Positions 1 to 11,898 of a stretch of DNA of 60,000 bases are shown one piece after another; the first letter of the stretch is position 1, and each line of letters opens with the position of its first letter. The notes beneath the pieces were generated by a model. That model did not search any database, was not told where the DNA came from, and saw only the letters and a program-made list of their open reading frames with translations. Source of the stretch: Liolophura sinensis (lineage: Eukaryota; Mollusca; Polyplacophora; Chitonida; Chitonidae); NCBI RefSeq assembly GCF_032854445.1, contig NC_088295.1, positions 61,549,249 through 61,609,248 on the forward strand. Reading direction: 5' to 3'. Position numbers and translations under genes: made by a program.

Positions 1-299
1 GTACCAAAATTTTGTTTCTTATAAAACGTGTTTAGGTGCTTTTATATACCCAGACTTTAGATACTGGCAAATACAGCAGTATTTTTCCTAGGTCCTCCAT
101 CATGAAAATAAAGTTAACGGAAGACAAATTTAGTCTCAAAACTTATTCTTGTGAACGTAATAAAAATCGTGGCAAAAAGTAAAAGTACCAGATAAGTAAA
201 ATTTTCTGTCGATGCCTAACACTACCATATGAAGCCAGATATACATGTAACTTAAAATGACGCTAAAACGAGCTAAAACGCTGTAGAAAATGGGCAATG

Positions 300-955
300 T
301 TTTTTCTTTAAACACTACCATGCTATGATATCATCCAAGGTTTTATTTTAAACACTATCATGCTCTGATATTATCCATGGTTTTTCTTCAAACGCTACCA
401 TTATCTGATGTCATCCATGGTTTTTCTTTAAACACTACCAGGCTCTGATATCATCCAAGGTTTTTCTTTAAACACTACCATGCTATGATATCACCCAAGG
501 TTTTTCTTTAAACACTATCATACTCTGATATCATCATGGTTTTTCTTTAAACACTATCATGCTCTGATATCATCCATGGTTTTTCTTCAAACGCTACCAT
601 TATCTGATGTCATCCAAGGTTTTTCTTTAAACACTATCATGCTCTGATATTATCCAAGGTTTTTCTTTAAACACTACCATGCTATGATATCATCCAAGGT
701 TTTTCTTTAAACACTACCATGCTCTGATATTATCCAAGGTTTTTCTTTAAGCACTACCATGCTCTGATATCATCCATGGTTTTTCTTTACACACTACCGT
801 GCAATGTTCATACATGCTTTTTTTTCTTTAAGCATAACCAAGCTATGATATTGTCCAGACTTTTTATTAAACACTACAATACTGTGATATCCATTTTTTC
901 CCTTTAAGCACTACCATGCTACAAAGATTAATAACGTTTTCTTCTTTAGACACTA
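300..955. repeat. Minisatellite, ~40-bp unit, ~16 copies
   Basis: Units of about 39-40 bp built on tttttctttaaacactacc and catgctctgatatcatccaa repeat from 300 to about 955, more degenerate at the right end. The array stops just past the exon-8 donor of peroxidase A. Nothing else was recognised in 1-300. Confidence 0.85.
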
Positions 956-987
956 CCATGTTCTGATATAAACCGGTTGAAACTTAC

Positions 988-1680
988 GCGTATGCGGAAC
1001 TCAGTTTCTTTCGCAGCCTCAGCGGTATGATGTTCAAGACCCCATCTGGGACGCTGAGAACGATTTGGCGCGTCGAAACCCACACAATTCGCGCATGTCG
1101 TTGTAAGAGGGTAGTCCGTGGTCTCGTCCTCGCTGGATATTTGTGGCGGCCAGGTCCCCACCACTTCCGTCGGAAAACTGAAACAAATGGTTGGTCACCT
1201 GATCCGTCTTCAACCTGTCCATCTTCTGTTGCTGGTTTTGGACTAAGTTATTCAAAAAAAAAGTCCACTCCTTGGGACGACTTGTAAATGGCGGCGGGGT
1301 TAAAGAAGTGGTTCTTGAGAAATTCACCAGGGGCTAAGCTGCTAGCGATGTTGCTGTGGCCGGACCTGTAGCCTGCCGTCATGAACTCGTTTCCTCACAG
1401 CCGCGTTTACAGAGCGATCGTAGCCCTTGTAGTAGCCGCCGTACTTGGGATAAAGTCCTGAGAAAAGCGGTGACCTGAGGTGTTATCAGGGCAGACAGAT
1501 ACTCGCCGTACACGATGTGCTGGTACTCGGCGATCACGATACGTCTGGACTCTTGGTACAGTTTTTCGTCGTCCCAGCTGGGATTGAGGGCTTTCAGCTT
1601 TCTGGCCACCCTGTTGTGCTCACGCAAGAAGACCGTGTGTATTGAAATCAACATAGGGTTCTGGTTCACACGGGTATCAC
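988..1680 (-). CDS. Peroxidase A exon 8 (catalytic core), five +1 shifts
   Basis: It starts [10 protein letters not shown] (catalytic Arg; Gln where myeloperoxidase has the heme-linked Glu242), then [30 protein letters not shown], proximal [27 protein letters not shown] and [17 protein letters not shown]. Five one-base gains, including a nine-A run at 1254-1262, split it over several frames. Removing them gives 688 nt, exactly the corrected length of copy B exon 8. Donor C|GTAAGT at 987. Confidence 0.9.
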
Positions 1681-2004
1681 CTGCAAAACAAAAATCATCA
1701 GTGCAAACTCTCTCTTCATCTCGAGAATACAGAAGATTCCAGGGATCGCTTTCACAAGAACTGTAAGCCAAGTTAATTGTAACCACCATGGCGATACATG
1801 TTCAAAGTATATGTTGCCGTGGTACAGTAGTTACCGGTCATCTTAGGCATTGATAACTTTGTGCAAGAGGACAATGCTTTTATATTTCAGTTCAGGTCGC
1901 ATGTATATCAGGTAATAGTTTCAAACAACAACGCATTCTTCAATAATTTGCAGTTGGTGCCAATATTCATTTATTTTTTTGATTGGAGTTTTACGTCATT
2001 TATT

Positions 2005-2215
2005 TTGTTTGATTTGAGTTTTACGCCGTACTCATGAATACTTCACTTATACGACGGCTGCCAGCATTATGGTGGGAAGATACCGGACAAAGTTCGGGCG
2101 ACGCCCACAACCATTCACAGGTTGTTGACAGACCTTCCCACCCATTACAAAAGAGGAATTCAGCATGAGCTCGCCTTGAACTCACAGCGATGGAAGTGAT
2201 GAGATCAGTGCCAAT
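2005..2215 (-). mobile_element. SINE family 1 copy
   Basis: Diverged copy in intron 7 of peroxidase A, tail to the left (ttttacgccgtactcatgaa) and tRNA-like head to the right. Confidence 0.7.
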
Positions 2216-3127
2216 AAACCAGATAACTGTTTTGTGTGATGTCTCAGTGCGCATGTGAGTAAAGTGTCATAGGTGGGATAAACAAAAGCACATGATAATC
2301 CGAGCTCTTAACATGTATTTTCTAAATTAAAGCAACCCTCAAACCCATGTAAAATATCAGATGTCACAACAAGTGGAAAAAATTAGACAGATTTTGCTGA
2401 ACTGTGTGTAACTGTTGAAATGGCGATCGTGCTCACCGGAAACAGCTATCCAGCTTATAGTTAAAAGCAGATATAAAGATTAATTAGAAAGCTTTCACGG
2501 CTAATGTAATTCGCGCAGCATGCTGTTCATTCCTGCTTCTGCGATTTTTCTTCTTTTTTTATCATCTTCTTAGGCTAACTGGTAACATATTACGAATCAC
2601 CATTTCGCAGGAAATGATACCCCAGTATAACCAAAATTTACTTTTTTTCTTTCTTAATTTCTTAATTTGCTTATTTATTTATTTATTTTCTTTTTTGTTC
2701 TTTTGTTGGGGTTCTTATCACATTTAAGAATTTTTCGTTTCTGAGATGATATGGCGGCCAGCTTTTTATGGGTGGTGGAAATCGGTGTGCCTGAAGTAAG
2801 CTGTAGAACGTTGGTGGTGATAACCATCGAGCTTCATGCAAGACCACTCAAAAGACCGCTGCAGACAAATGGTTGCAATCAAGGCCACATGATTGAAATT
2901 TCCTGTCCGAGAATGTATTCTCATTTAACGCACCGGCTTACATACGCCAAACTATCCTAATGCAAGGTGCATTCGTGTGTCGAAGCATTGCTGTTAAGTA
3001 ATACCCATCGTCTACAGTGTTCACACTCCTAACGAGTGCATTGATAACATAGTACAGCAAAAGTCACCAAAGAGATGCTTCCCAAACAAAACTTGTTACG
3101 CAAGTGCAAACAGAACGACAAACACAC

Positions 3128-3247
3128 CTGAAATAAAGCAGAAGTTGGTGCTATTTTGAGGTGTTCGGCATAAAAAGTTTCCTCGGTCAGGGCTCTGAGG
3201 CATAAGTTCGCGACCATCCTGTGGAGCTGCTACCGTCTTAAGCAGGC
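3128..3247 (-). CDS. Peroxidase A exon 7
   Basis: 120 nt in frame. It encodes GLLKTVAAPQDGRELMPQ and ends NFCFISG across the donor, leading to the catalytic Arg at the start of exon 8. Here copy A is intact while copy B has one extra base. Confidence 0.85.
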
Positions 3248-3671
3248 CTGAAGAATCAAAGAAGCGTGATTATGTTACTGCAGACATTTAGTGTAAATAG
3301 ATCACTCGAAATATTTTCTTGGTAATAAACAACATTTACAAAGGCAAAATATCGTAAGTCAACCACTAATGAAACAAATGCAATTCAGAATAGTGATATT
3401 CTAATCTAGGCACAATGACTGGTTATTGTTTGACGTGTTTTCAAAATAAATTTCTTCATCTATTACAGCTATCAGATGGTTTCCTTTTTTCAACGTGTCC
3501 ACAGCAATTTGCAAATTGTGCCGGATAACGTATACGCGGTGTTAAATTGCAAAAGTCATAAACTAATCCTAAATCAGTGAAAATTTGCAAATAAACATAT
3601 AAATACAATCCGTTACCATGTGGTAAACGTTTGATTAGGAATCGATTTATTGATGGCAAAGTCATTTTTAC

Positions 3672-3775
3672 CATCGGTGAATGTCCTAATATTCATCGGC
3701 TTTGGCTTTATCGCTGGCCATACACCGCAGAGGCGTCCAGGTAGTGCGTCACTCGGTTCCTCTGCTGACGATAAG
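3672..3775 (-). CDS. Peroxidase A exon 6 (Ca-binding loop), two +1 shifts
   Basis: It encodes [19 protein letters not shown], with the T-x-[FY]-x-D-x-S calcium loop of the family. At about 3717 GGCC replaces an expected GGC and the frame runs into TAA. At about 3693 a further base is gained. Length is 104 nt against 102 in copy B, matching two one-base gains. Both splice sites are intact. Confidence 0.85.
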
Positions 3776-4227
3776 CTGAAAGGAAAATTTATATATTATT
3801 TGATGTTTAATCGTTTAACGCTACACTCAAGATTTTTTCAAAATTCTATTATGGTGGTTAGGTTTTATGGGTGGGGGAAACTGAGTGTTCATTGTAAGCT
3901 TGCAAGTTTCTGGCGCAGTTTACGTCTCAGGTTTGACAAATGCAGGATCGATAGCCATATTGGCTGAATATCGGAACGAATATGCATCTGGACAACGAAT
4001 GGAATGCAGCATAACGAATGGAAGACTGTCAGTGAGACTAACGATACCAAGGTACCATGTATAATATAAATTAGCGTGATGCGAGATAGAATACTAATTA
4101 AAACTAATTAGCCAACATCAACTTTTCAAGACTTACACACAAAATTCTTCGAAACCAGTTAACTACATATTAGCTGACTTTTTCAGACTTTGCTCATAGG
4201 AAGAATGATTTGTTCAATCAAATATTC

Positions 4228-4350
4228 ATTTATTTGATTGGTGCTTTACGACGTATTCAAAATATTTCACTTATATACGACAGTGGTCAGTATTATCGTC
4301 CGGGGGAATTTAAGCCCACGGCGGCAATCCGCAGGTTGCTGGAGGACCAA
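4228..4350 (-). mobile_element. SINE family 1 fragment
   Basis: Tail part only (tttacgacgtattcaaaata ... cgcaggttgctgga), in intron 5 of peroxidase A. Confidence 0.6.
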
Positions 4351-4594
4351 ATACCAAAAAAACCCCAACAATTAAGAAATGAATCTTAGGACAGGCCTTT
4401 GTAAACCACATGTAAAAATCGTCTTATTTTGTTGCTGTTCCTTTTTACATTCCATGTATTTGATTTTTTTTTCAACAGAAATATATAAAGCCAAATAAAT
4501 GATATACTAGGCGGGATTCACGAATCATATTTACTTATAGATGGCTAAGGTAGAGATGGTTTGACTGATAGATATCTTTATTGGCAATACTTAC

Positions 4595-4710
4595 TGTTGT
4601 CACAAAGTACATCTGTGGTTGGAGCGGCCCGGGCGAAGTTAATACACATATTGTTGAAAGCCCCGAAAAACGGATCATCTCTGGGGACTGGAATCGCTGC
4701 ACAGCCCTGA
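4595..4710 (-). CDS. Peroxidase A exon 5
   Basis: 116 nt, same length as in copy B. It encodes SQGCAAIPVPRDDPFF, INFARAAPTT and LCDN, characteristic of animal heme peroxidases before the Ca-binding region. Acceptor TTGTAG, donor A|GTAAGT. Confidence 0.9.
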
Positions 4711-6627
4711 CTACAACACAAAACGGGCTAATTTTGGTGGAGTGAACGAAACTGCTTGATTGATTGACTGACTCATTGATTGATCAGTTGTTCATGCATT
4801 GATTGATTGAATGATCAAATGATTGGTTAATTAATTAATTTGTGTCACCATCCTCTGGTAAATAGCTAATGAACTTTTTCAAAATGTGACACAAATTTTC
4901 GGGCAAATGATCATCAAACGGAACTTCATGTAAGAACACATAAACGGCAACGTGTTCTTATCCACACGTCCCATCGCTATTTGCCACAAAATTGGATGTG
5001 CAAGACTGAGTTTGAATCAGCATTTCTTCATGCAAGCGGACACGCAAGTCTTTTCAAATGCACTGTAGGTCTACATAAAATGAGGGTAATGGCTGATGAA
5101 GTGATATCAGAGGGTAAGGCCCCAGGGTGGCGAAAGTTTTCTTAGCATTAAGTCATATATAGTCTTAACTTATGGTATTATTACGCAGCTGAGATTTGAT
5201 TTATTTATTTATTTGATTGGTGTTTGAATTTAAGTGTTAGTTTTCATTTTGTCAAAATGGTCTAAGGCAACTTTTGATACTAAAATAATACTCCTTAAGG
5301 TGAGTCAAAATTTTAGCGCTGTAAATTGTTTTGAAGTTACGACTATATCTGATTTAAGTCTCCAAGACAAAATTGTGATAATGGTAGTATGTGGTGTTGG
5401 ACACCACTGACATAATATGAATAAGGCATCCTACTTAATGTATATGAAATTCAAAGTAAATCCTGTTCAAACCAAAATTTGCAACGTTGCGACACCAAGC
5501 CGCACACGGTTTCGTGTCGTCTTACACTCCCGCTCTCTGTTAAGCGAATGTTAAGAGATAGCATGTTCATATTAAAAGATGAAATGTTAAAAAATTAACC
5601 GGTCGACATTGGAGGGATAACCTCGTCCACAGGCTAATTAATCACTCCCAAATAAAAAAGAAGGTAGAAAGAAGAAAAAACTTTCATTAAATTCGACACA
5701 GAATGTACCACCTCGGTTGATTTGAACGACTTACCAGAAAACGTTTCTCCCTCATATTTGCATATATTCAAAACAATAAAAAAAGTATTATTTATAACGC
5801 TATCAGTCAGAAATTGCTTTAATAACTGACAGTTCTGAATATATATTCCGATTTAGTATAACCACTAATGTTGACTTTGACCGAGCATATGCAGCTTTAA
5901 ACTGAGTATAAATGTAATAATTATAAGGATGTGCCTTCAGGTTTACCCGGCTTTCGACCTAATCGAATTATTTCGACACATTCACATGTACACGGCTGGG
6001 TAGGTACAAGTCACAGGATTTACTGACAAGATTCATTTTATGCACATGTCCGGTTTCGGGACAAATGATACTCCACGGCGGACTGAGCCCCCTACATATC
6101 CGGCAGGGTACACCGGTGTAGCTGACAAGTGGGCTGAAGGCGTACGCTGTGCAAAGGCTATACACACTTCTGCGATAATACAGACGGTATTCGGTTCCAG
6201 AATATAATTAAACCAAAGTATAACTTTTTCATTTTTTGTTGGATATGCGAGGGCTTGACATGTAAATTTTCAAAAAAAATAATTAAACCCAACTAGAGCT
6301 TTCTCATTTTTTATTGGATATGCAAGAGCTTGATATAGATTTTCAGAAAAAAATCGAACTAAAGCATTTTTAGAGGATTTTTGCAGTTGCTGGCGATTTT
6401 ATTCAACTGTTTGATAACTTCCTATCCTGTAACCTGCGGTATAAGCGGATTACCTGAGGTATGTTTAGCGCTTCCTGATTTAGTAGAGATAATTCAGGCG
6501 ACATAGCGGGGCAAGACGACGGACATGCTGTACACAGCTGGCCTTAAAACCTTAAAATCCTTCATGAAATATAACGTTGTCAGGAATTTCTTATCCCAGC
6601 GAACATATATCCGTTTACTTAACTTAC

Positions 6628-6697
6628 CTAATAAGATTAGGATCGTTGTCAACAGTCATGTTACCCGTACAACACCGAAGGATTCTCCCACTGGACG
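6628..6697 (-). CDS. Peroxidase A exon 4 (short, Cys-Cys)
   Basis: 70 nt between TCTAG acceptor and G|GTAAGT donor. It encodes SSGRILRCCTGNMTVDNDP, the variable segment with the Cys pair that precedes the GC-IPVP motif in this family. It is in phase with both neighbours. It is the least conserved exon between copies A and B. Confidence 0.75.
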
Positions 6698-6811
6698 CTA
6701 GATGCGGAGACAAAAATGAAGACATGCTCTAATAACACACAGAGATATCATTAACAAGGTGACATTGCTACAGCAAAAGCCCGAGACAAGTCACTAGCAG
6801 ACTGATATTGA

Positions 6812-6975
6812 ATGTTTATTTATTTATCTGATTGATGTTGCTAAAGAATATTTCACTCATACGAGGGCGGCCAGCATTATGGTGGGTTGAAACCGGGCAC
6901 AGACCTGAGGAAATTTCCCGGCCATCCACTGGTTGCTTGAGGATCTTCCACTTACAACCGGATCCGCCTCAAAGT
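6812..6975 (-). mobile_element. SINE family 1 fragment
   Basis: Tail and middle (cggccagcattatggtgggt, aaaccgggcacag) in intron 3 of peroxidase A, abutting another SINE at 6990. Confidence 0.65.
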
Positions 6976-6989
6976 TTGGAGAACCGGGA

Positions 6990-7230
6990 TCAAACCCGAG
7001 ACGGGTCATACCAAAGACTTTAAAAATGGCACTTCTTGCTGCCTCGCCTGGCGCTCAGCACTGAAAGGTTGGAGTAAGGAAGCAGGACTGATTGGCCCGA
7101 TGTAAATATAACATAACTGGGTGGGGTGTTCTGCCAAAAGAAGACACAGTATATGCCCACACAACTAATGGCTCCTCGTCGTCAAATGATTCGAAAAATT
7201 TGAAGTAAGATGTTAAACTCCAAGCATTCA
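6990..7230 (+). mobile_element. tRNA-type SINE fragment (family 2/3 type)
   Basis: It contains gggatcaaacccgag (B-box-like), then a body, and ends with cgtcgtcaaatgattcgaaa ... gttaaactccaagcattcattc, the tail also seen at 45150-45240. Located in intron 3 of peroxidase A. Confidence 0.5.
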
Positions 7231-7359
7231 TTCATTTTTTAACTTAAAACCAGAGAGGAAGCCAGAATTAGCTGGATTGAGCCGCGCTGGAACGCTAATG
7301 GATATAACTCTGATGATATTAATAGTGGTTGTTTTCATCTTTAATTGGAGAAAAAAGTA

Positions 7360-8460
7360 ATAGCATGGTACATTACATGTACACCAAGTAACTTACTGAC
7401 TTCCGTTTGATAGGTACATGTAGAACTGGAGAAATGTGTGTTAGCATTGTACAGTACACGTAGTTAGATTTAGAGATAGCAAATAGTTAACCGACTTGGA
7501 TCTGATACGTATATGTAGAATTGGAGAAAAGTGTGTTAGCATAGCACAGTACATGCAGTTAGATTTAGAGATACCAAATGACCTATTGACTTGAGTTTGA
7601 TAGGTACATGTAGAATTGGAGAAAACAGTGTTAGCATAGCACAGTACATGCAGTTAGATTTGGAGATACCAAATGACCTATTGACTTGAGTTTGATGGGT
7701 ACATGTAGAATTGGAGAAAAGTGTGTTAGCATAGCACAGTACATGCAGTCAGATTTAGAGATACCAAATGGCTTATTGACTTGAGTTTGATGGGTACATG
7801 TAGAATTGGAGAAAAGAGCGTTAGTATAGCACAGTACATGCAGTTATATTTAGAGATACCAAATGGCTTATTGACTTGAGTTTGATGGGTACATGTAGAA
7901 TTGGAGAAAAGAGCGTTAGTATAGCACAGTACATGCAGTCAGATTTAGAGATACCAAATGGCTTATTGACTTGAGTTTGATGGGTACATGTAGAATTGGA
8001 GAAAAGAGCGTTAGTATAGCACAGTACATGCAGTCAGATTTAGAGATACAAAATGGCTTATTGACATGTTAATGTGTTAACATAAGTACAGTATAGTTAA
8101 ACATAGAGCATTAATAGCTTTTTGACATGGATATTGTAGATACATGTGGTAATGGAGATCCACAACGTGTTAACACAGGTAATTAGTTAGATTAGCGATA
8201 TTAATGGTATATTGAAGGATATAGTCCAATATTAACTTAATAGGTAGATATGAGATATCAAGCGCGAGTTAATGTTGATAAAGTAGGTCGAGTTAGACTT
8301 AGATATCTTCATAGCTTATTGACGGATGAAGTAAGCAGAGATGAGATATCGAAGGCACGTTATCATGGATAAGCATAAAGCAGTTAGATTTAGAGATATT
8401 AATAGCTTGTTGACATGAATTCAGAAAGTAGAATTGTAGATATCAAACGGATGTTTACAT
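7360..8460. repeat. Tandem array, 95-bp unit
   Basis: cagtacatgcag recurs at 7551, 7646, 7741, 7836, 7931 and 8026, an exact 95-bp spacing. The unit includes agatttagagataccaaatg and gtacatgtagaattggagaa. Degenerate copies continue to about 8460. It lies in intron 3 of peroxidase A. Confidence 0.85.
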
Positions 8461-8639
8461 GGATATTATTTAAAGATACGTCAAGAAGGCATTCAGGTCG
8501 ACATAGTACAGAAGCCCAACAAGAAATATGAATGACTGTTATTTGCAATGTAAAATATTTTGCGTTTTCCTTATGCAGTCAGTAATTTCGCCTTAACGAA
8601 AACATCAAGGTTTAACGCATTTTGTCGTCAGGCTACAAG

Positions 8640-8795
8640 TTGTGTGAGGACAACTCAATGCGTGAGGACGACAAAATGCGCGAGGACGACTTAATGCGTG
8701 AGGGCGACTCATTGCGTAAGGAGGACAAAACGTGTAAGGACGACAAAATGCATGAAGGCGACATGATGCGTTCGGGCGATATAATGCGTTACTGC
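8640..8795. repeat. 18-bp minisatellite next to exon 3 of peroxidase A
   Basis: About nine units like aaatgcgcgaggacgact. The unit length is a multiple of three, so the plus strand reads as a Met-Arg-Glu-Asp-Asp repeat; this is a repeat artefact, not a gene. Confidence 0.8.
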
Positions 8796-8811
8796 AAAGC
8801 TTATAACTTAC

Positions 8812-8994
8812 ATCTCGAAATGGCATTTTGGTTTAGATCATGACTGATGAACTGCCCGAATTCCATTGTGATGAGGTTTACGCCTGTCTGTAAGTTTGCG
8901 GCACTGCTGGCTTGGTGGTACTCCGTGCTCAGTACCCGTGGACCAATCAAATTCCCCGATGACTTGTGAGGTGTAACGCGCATGCTCCCCGTAC
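8812..8994 (-). CDS. Peroxidase A exon 3 (distal heme pocket)
   Basis: 183 nt, same as copy B. It encodes [14 protein letters not shown] and [16 protein letters not shown]. Gln and His of GQFISH are the distal catalytic pair. The residue before the His is Ser, where mammalian myeloperoxidase has the heme-linked Asp94. The donor is T|GTAAGT at 8811-8810; the carried-over T is in phase with exon 4. An 18-bp minisatellite begins about 17 bp into the intron. Confidence 0.9.
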
Positions 8995-9629
8995 CTGAAC
9001 ATAGCGATTAATTAATTCATTCATTTGGTTGTTTAAGACCATACTCAGAAATATTGCATTATTGGATGGAATAAACTGGTGTGATCAGGGGTAAATATCG
9101 ACCGTAAGGATATTGCTGATGACTCTTCCCACATATGGCGAGCAGAAAATTTGATGGAAGACCAGCACTAAATGATCATCATGGTGTTTATATGAGGCCA
9201 TCATCGAAATGTCATTTATACTCCTTAGTCTATCGACCTTCAGTTATTTCTGCAGGCACACCATGTTCTGGTCGTATGACAGACGAAAGATAAAACGAAT
9301 ATAACAATTCGGTGAAAACACCTGCAGACATACGTATATTGAGTGATAAGAAAGGCTCTATGTAAATTTTCACATGATAAATCCACCTTACCTCAAAGTA
9401 CGTGTACGACATTGAAATTAAACGGTGTTGCACTCAGCCGGATTCCAGAAAGAGAATGCCAGAGTGTCAATAGTTATAAAACTAAGCAACAAAAGCTCAT
9501 TCAGCGAAGATACACGTTCTCAAGTGAACTTACATCTCAGTATCCGATGTCACCATCATGTGTCAACTATGCGTTCTCTTTTTGTGGACAACATATTTTT
9601 AAAAGTTAACGTTAAAATATACAACTCAC

Positions 9630-9829
9630 CGTCTTCATATTTAGGGATAAGAAGACGTTCGAACGGCGTGTCAGCCCGACCCCAGAACGGGTTAGCCAGG
9701 TTGTTACAACTTCCGTCAAATGATCTGTACTTGTAGGTGGAGTCACATTTGATGACGTCATCATACGGGCAGTCCGTTTTGCCTGACGTGTCGGTTCCAG
9801 CTACTGGAGTACCTGATCCCGTGTTTAAG
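9630..9829 (-). CDS. Peroxidase A exon 2 (N-terminal peroxidase domain)
   Basis: 200 nt, identical in length and phase to exon 2 of copy B. It encodes [37 protein letters not shown] and YEDG, the conserved entry region of animal heme peroxidases. Acceptor TTTCAG, donor G|GTGAG. Confidence 0.9.
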
Positions 9830-10385
9830 CTGAAACATTTGAAGCATGGAGCGATTAATTAACCGTTGAATTCACTTCATTGATTATATATCTGGGTGGT
9901 AAATAACGCTGTCTAATGAAGCGGGCCTCTCGATATTTATTAGTTATACTCATCTTTATGAAAGCGAGTGTTACCATCTTAAATAGCATTAAGCCTTAGA
10001 ATGTCTTTTGCAACCCTGTTATGTAAAAACACGAAAAACAAAGAAAAACAGCTGACCATGGCTCACAATGGGAAGAAATTGTGGTGTGTTACGAACGAAT
10101 ATCGTAAAATAACATTTTCAACCTCATGGAACTATGGAATTTATACATTTTGCAATCAATTTTAAAAAGCTTACTATAAGGACCTGCTGCTCTAAACTAT
10201 GAAACTATGTTTTTGTTTTGTCACATCATAAATAAATATGTATTTGGAACTTGATATCAATTTCGTTGTTTTCTTCATAGGCTTGCCTATAGCGAGCAAA
10301 GTGTTACACCAGACAATTGTTTCACGAACATAGAAAAGGGATTTTATTTACTTGAGGCAGCTACCCAACAGAAATCTTTATTTAC

Positions 10386-10522
10386 CCTTTAGACAACTTC
10401 TGGATTATTGGTCGCAAGCTCAGATGGTACAACACCTGTGGTGGCACGGTTTCTGATTGGTCAGTGAGTTGGAAGTGCGCCATAATCACAGCTGCTGCTA
10501 AACACCAGTGGAACACCGCCAT
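10386..10522 (-). CDS. Peroxidase A exon 1 (signal peptide)
   Basis: ATG at 10522 opens 45 codons plus GG, then GGTAAAT donor. The N-terminus MAVFHWCLAAAVIMAHF is hydrophobic and reads as a secretion signal. The start is chosen because copy B begins in the same way, at the same phase (2 nt carried over) and almost the same length (134 nt). No TATA box was obvious upstream. Confidence 0.75.
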
Positions 10523-10746
10523 CTTGAAATCCTGTCGTGTTTTCGCAATCGCTGTAGCGGTGAAAATATTGTAGAGATTAATGGTTTATTTTTAAGATCG
10601 AGTTATTAATTGATTTTTTCTCGTCATTTCAAGACTGTGCAGATTTTTATTCAATTTAGTGGCGTTTTGGCTGTGTCGGTCCTAAGTTTAATCGTTCTAT
10701 TCGAGACAAAAATATTTCAGACTGTATGTATCGGGAGAACACGATT

Positions 10747-10748
<2 letters not shown>

Positions 10749-10792
<44 letters not shown>
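10749..10792. repeat. (TA)n microsatellite
   Basis: Uninterrupted run of about 22 TA dinucleotides upstream of peroxidase A. Confidence 0.95.
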
Positions 10793-10794
<2 letters not shown>

Positions 10795-11114
10795 AAGACA
10801 AAATCTTTCTATATGACTTAAAAACTCCCTCATACACAAACTCACATGAAATATATCTAACTAAATATTATGTATAACCAGATCTTTTGGAGGTTATATG
10901 TATTGCAGAATAAATTGTCTCCATCGACTGCGGCTTTACGCCAGGAAATGTGTCAGGTAACTGGCGATGGGCGATGGTTTTGTCCAGATTGTGCGGGGGC
11001 AGGGGCAGTGTTCTTCATGGAAAAATAATGGAAAAATCTTTTATGAGTAAATAAAATATTTTTGATGCGCTGACGTGCCTGATGGAACACCGACCAAAAC
11101 CAATATAGACTATA

Positions 11115-11180
11115 TTCTTTAGCCAAGATTTAAACACCGCGTAAGACTTCAATCAAATAAATAAATAAATAAGTAAATAA
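11115..11180 (+). mobile_element. SINE family 1 tail fragment
   Basis: taaacaccgcgtaagacttc followed by aatcaaataaataaataaat, the family-1 3' end. Confidence 0.5.
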
Positions 11181-11898
11181 TGCCATCATTTAGTTAGGAT
11201 AAATGCACTGGATCTAGTCCAAATTTAGTGAGAAATCGTTATGTGTAGGTCATGGTGCCTTCAATCCAAAATAAACTTCGACCTTACCTTCCAATGTGTT
11301 CAAACTTCAGGATCTTGTTAAAATACCTGGCGGTATTGTTGTCCTAAGCAGGTATATCTGTTTCCGATTATCGCGTCAGTCTCTTTTAAAGCGATTTACA
11401 GGATCCATTTTTTGCCCTAATATTCCTGTGCAAAAACAAGTACAGAGAAAATATTTGCAACTAGCAGATTTTCTTTCAAGTGGACTTCATTCTAGTGTCG
11501 TGCATATAACAGCCTAAGGGTAAGATGATTGGTGATCGTCGATATCGATCTCTCAGATCCTTATGTATCTACAATTGGAGATAAACTAGCTAGGATATAT
11601 CCACGCTTACTGAACATATTTTTTATCAACAGCCTAAGTGATTTAGATGTAAACTACGCTTACTAGACATATCTTTTTTTTTCACGCAAGCTGCAATAAT
11701 TTATTTATTTATTACTATTATAGGCACACTAATTTTTCGCTGAGAACGGATTTGATCAATCTCAAGTGAGGATTTCCTTTTTTTTTAATAACCAAGGACG
11801 CCAGACTTTTTCTTTTAGGTTGAATGTCACCGTACTTGTCATCGTCTTGCCACCTAAATCCAACCCGAGACTTCGCGCCTCTAAAACTCTGAATGCAG

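Larger units (their letters stand above)
988..10522 (-). pseudogene. Animal heme peroxidase copy A (3' end outside window), frame-disrupted
   Basis: Secreted animal heme peroxidase of the myeloperoxidase/peroxidasin/chorion-peroxidase superfamily, which oxidises small substrates with H2O2. Eight exons run right to left: 10386-10522, 9630-9829, 8812-8994, 6628-6697, 4595-4710, 3672-3775, 3128-3247, 988-1680. All introns are GT-AG. Visible motifs are a signal peptide, [10 protein letters not shown], distal FGQFISHD, Ca-loop THYLDAS, catalytic GDTR, REHNRVA, proximal YRSGHS and [13 protein letters not shown]. Exon sizes match copy B. Seven single-base gains break the frame: two in exon 6 (about 3693 and 3717) and five in exon 8 (about 1006, 1042, 1254-1262, 1393, 1460). 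Removing one base at each gives 538 codons plus 2 nt, in phase with the next exon of copy B. There is no nonsense substitution. The three C-terminal exons are not in 1-987, which is mostly minisatellite. It could be a pseudogene or a gene with insertion errors in the sequence. Confidence 0.85.

Noticed and set aside
5968-6165. Cys-rich 65-codon frame in peroxidase A intron 4
   Set aside because: No peroxidase similarity, not needed to join exons 4 and 5, and absent from copy B.
8812-8840. Apparent loss of the exon-3 donor in peroxidase A (GATCTAAACC where copy B has GACGTAAACC)
   Set aside because: The true donor in both copies is further on (GTAAGT in A, GTCAGT in B) and keeps the phase.
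8622-8843. Charged Met-Arg-Glu-Asp repeat frame on the plus strand
   Set aside because: 18-bp minisatellite in an intron, partly antisense to peroxidase exon 3.
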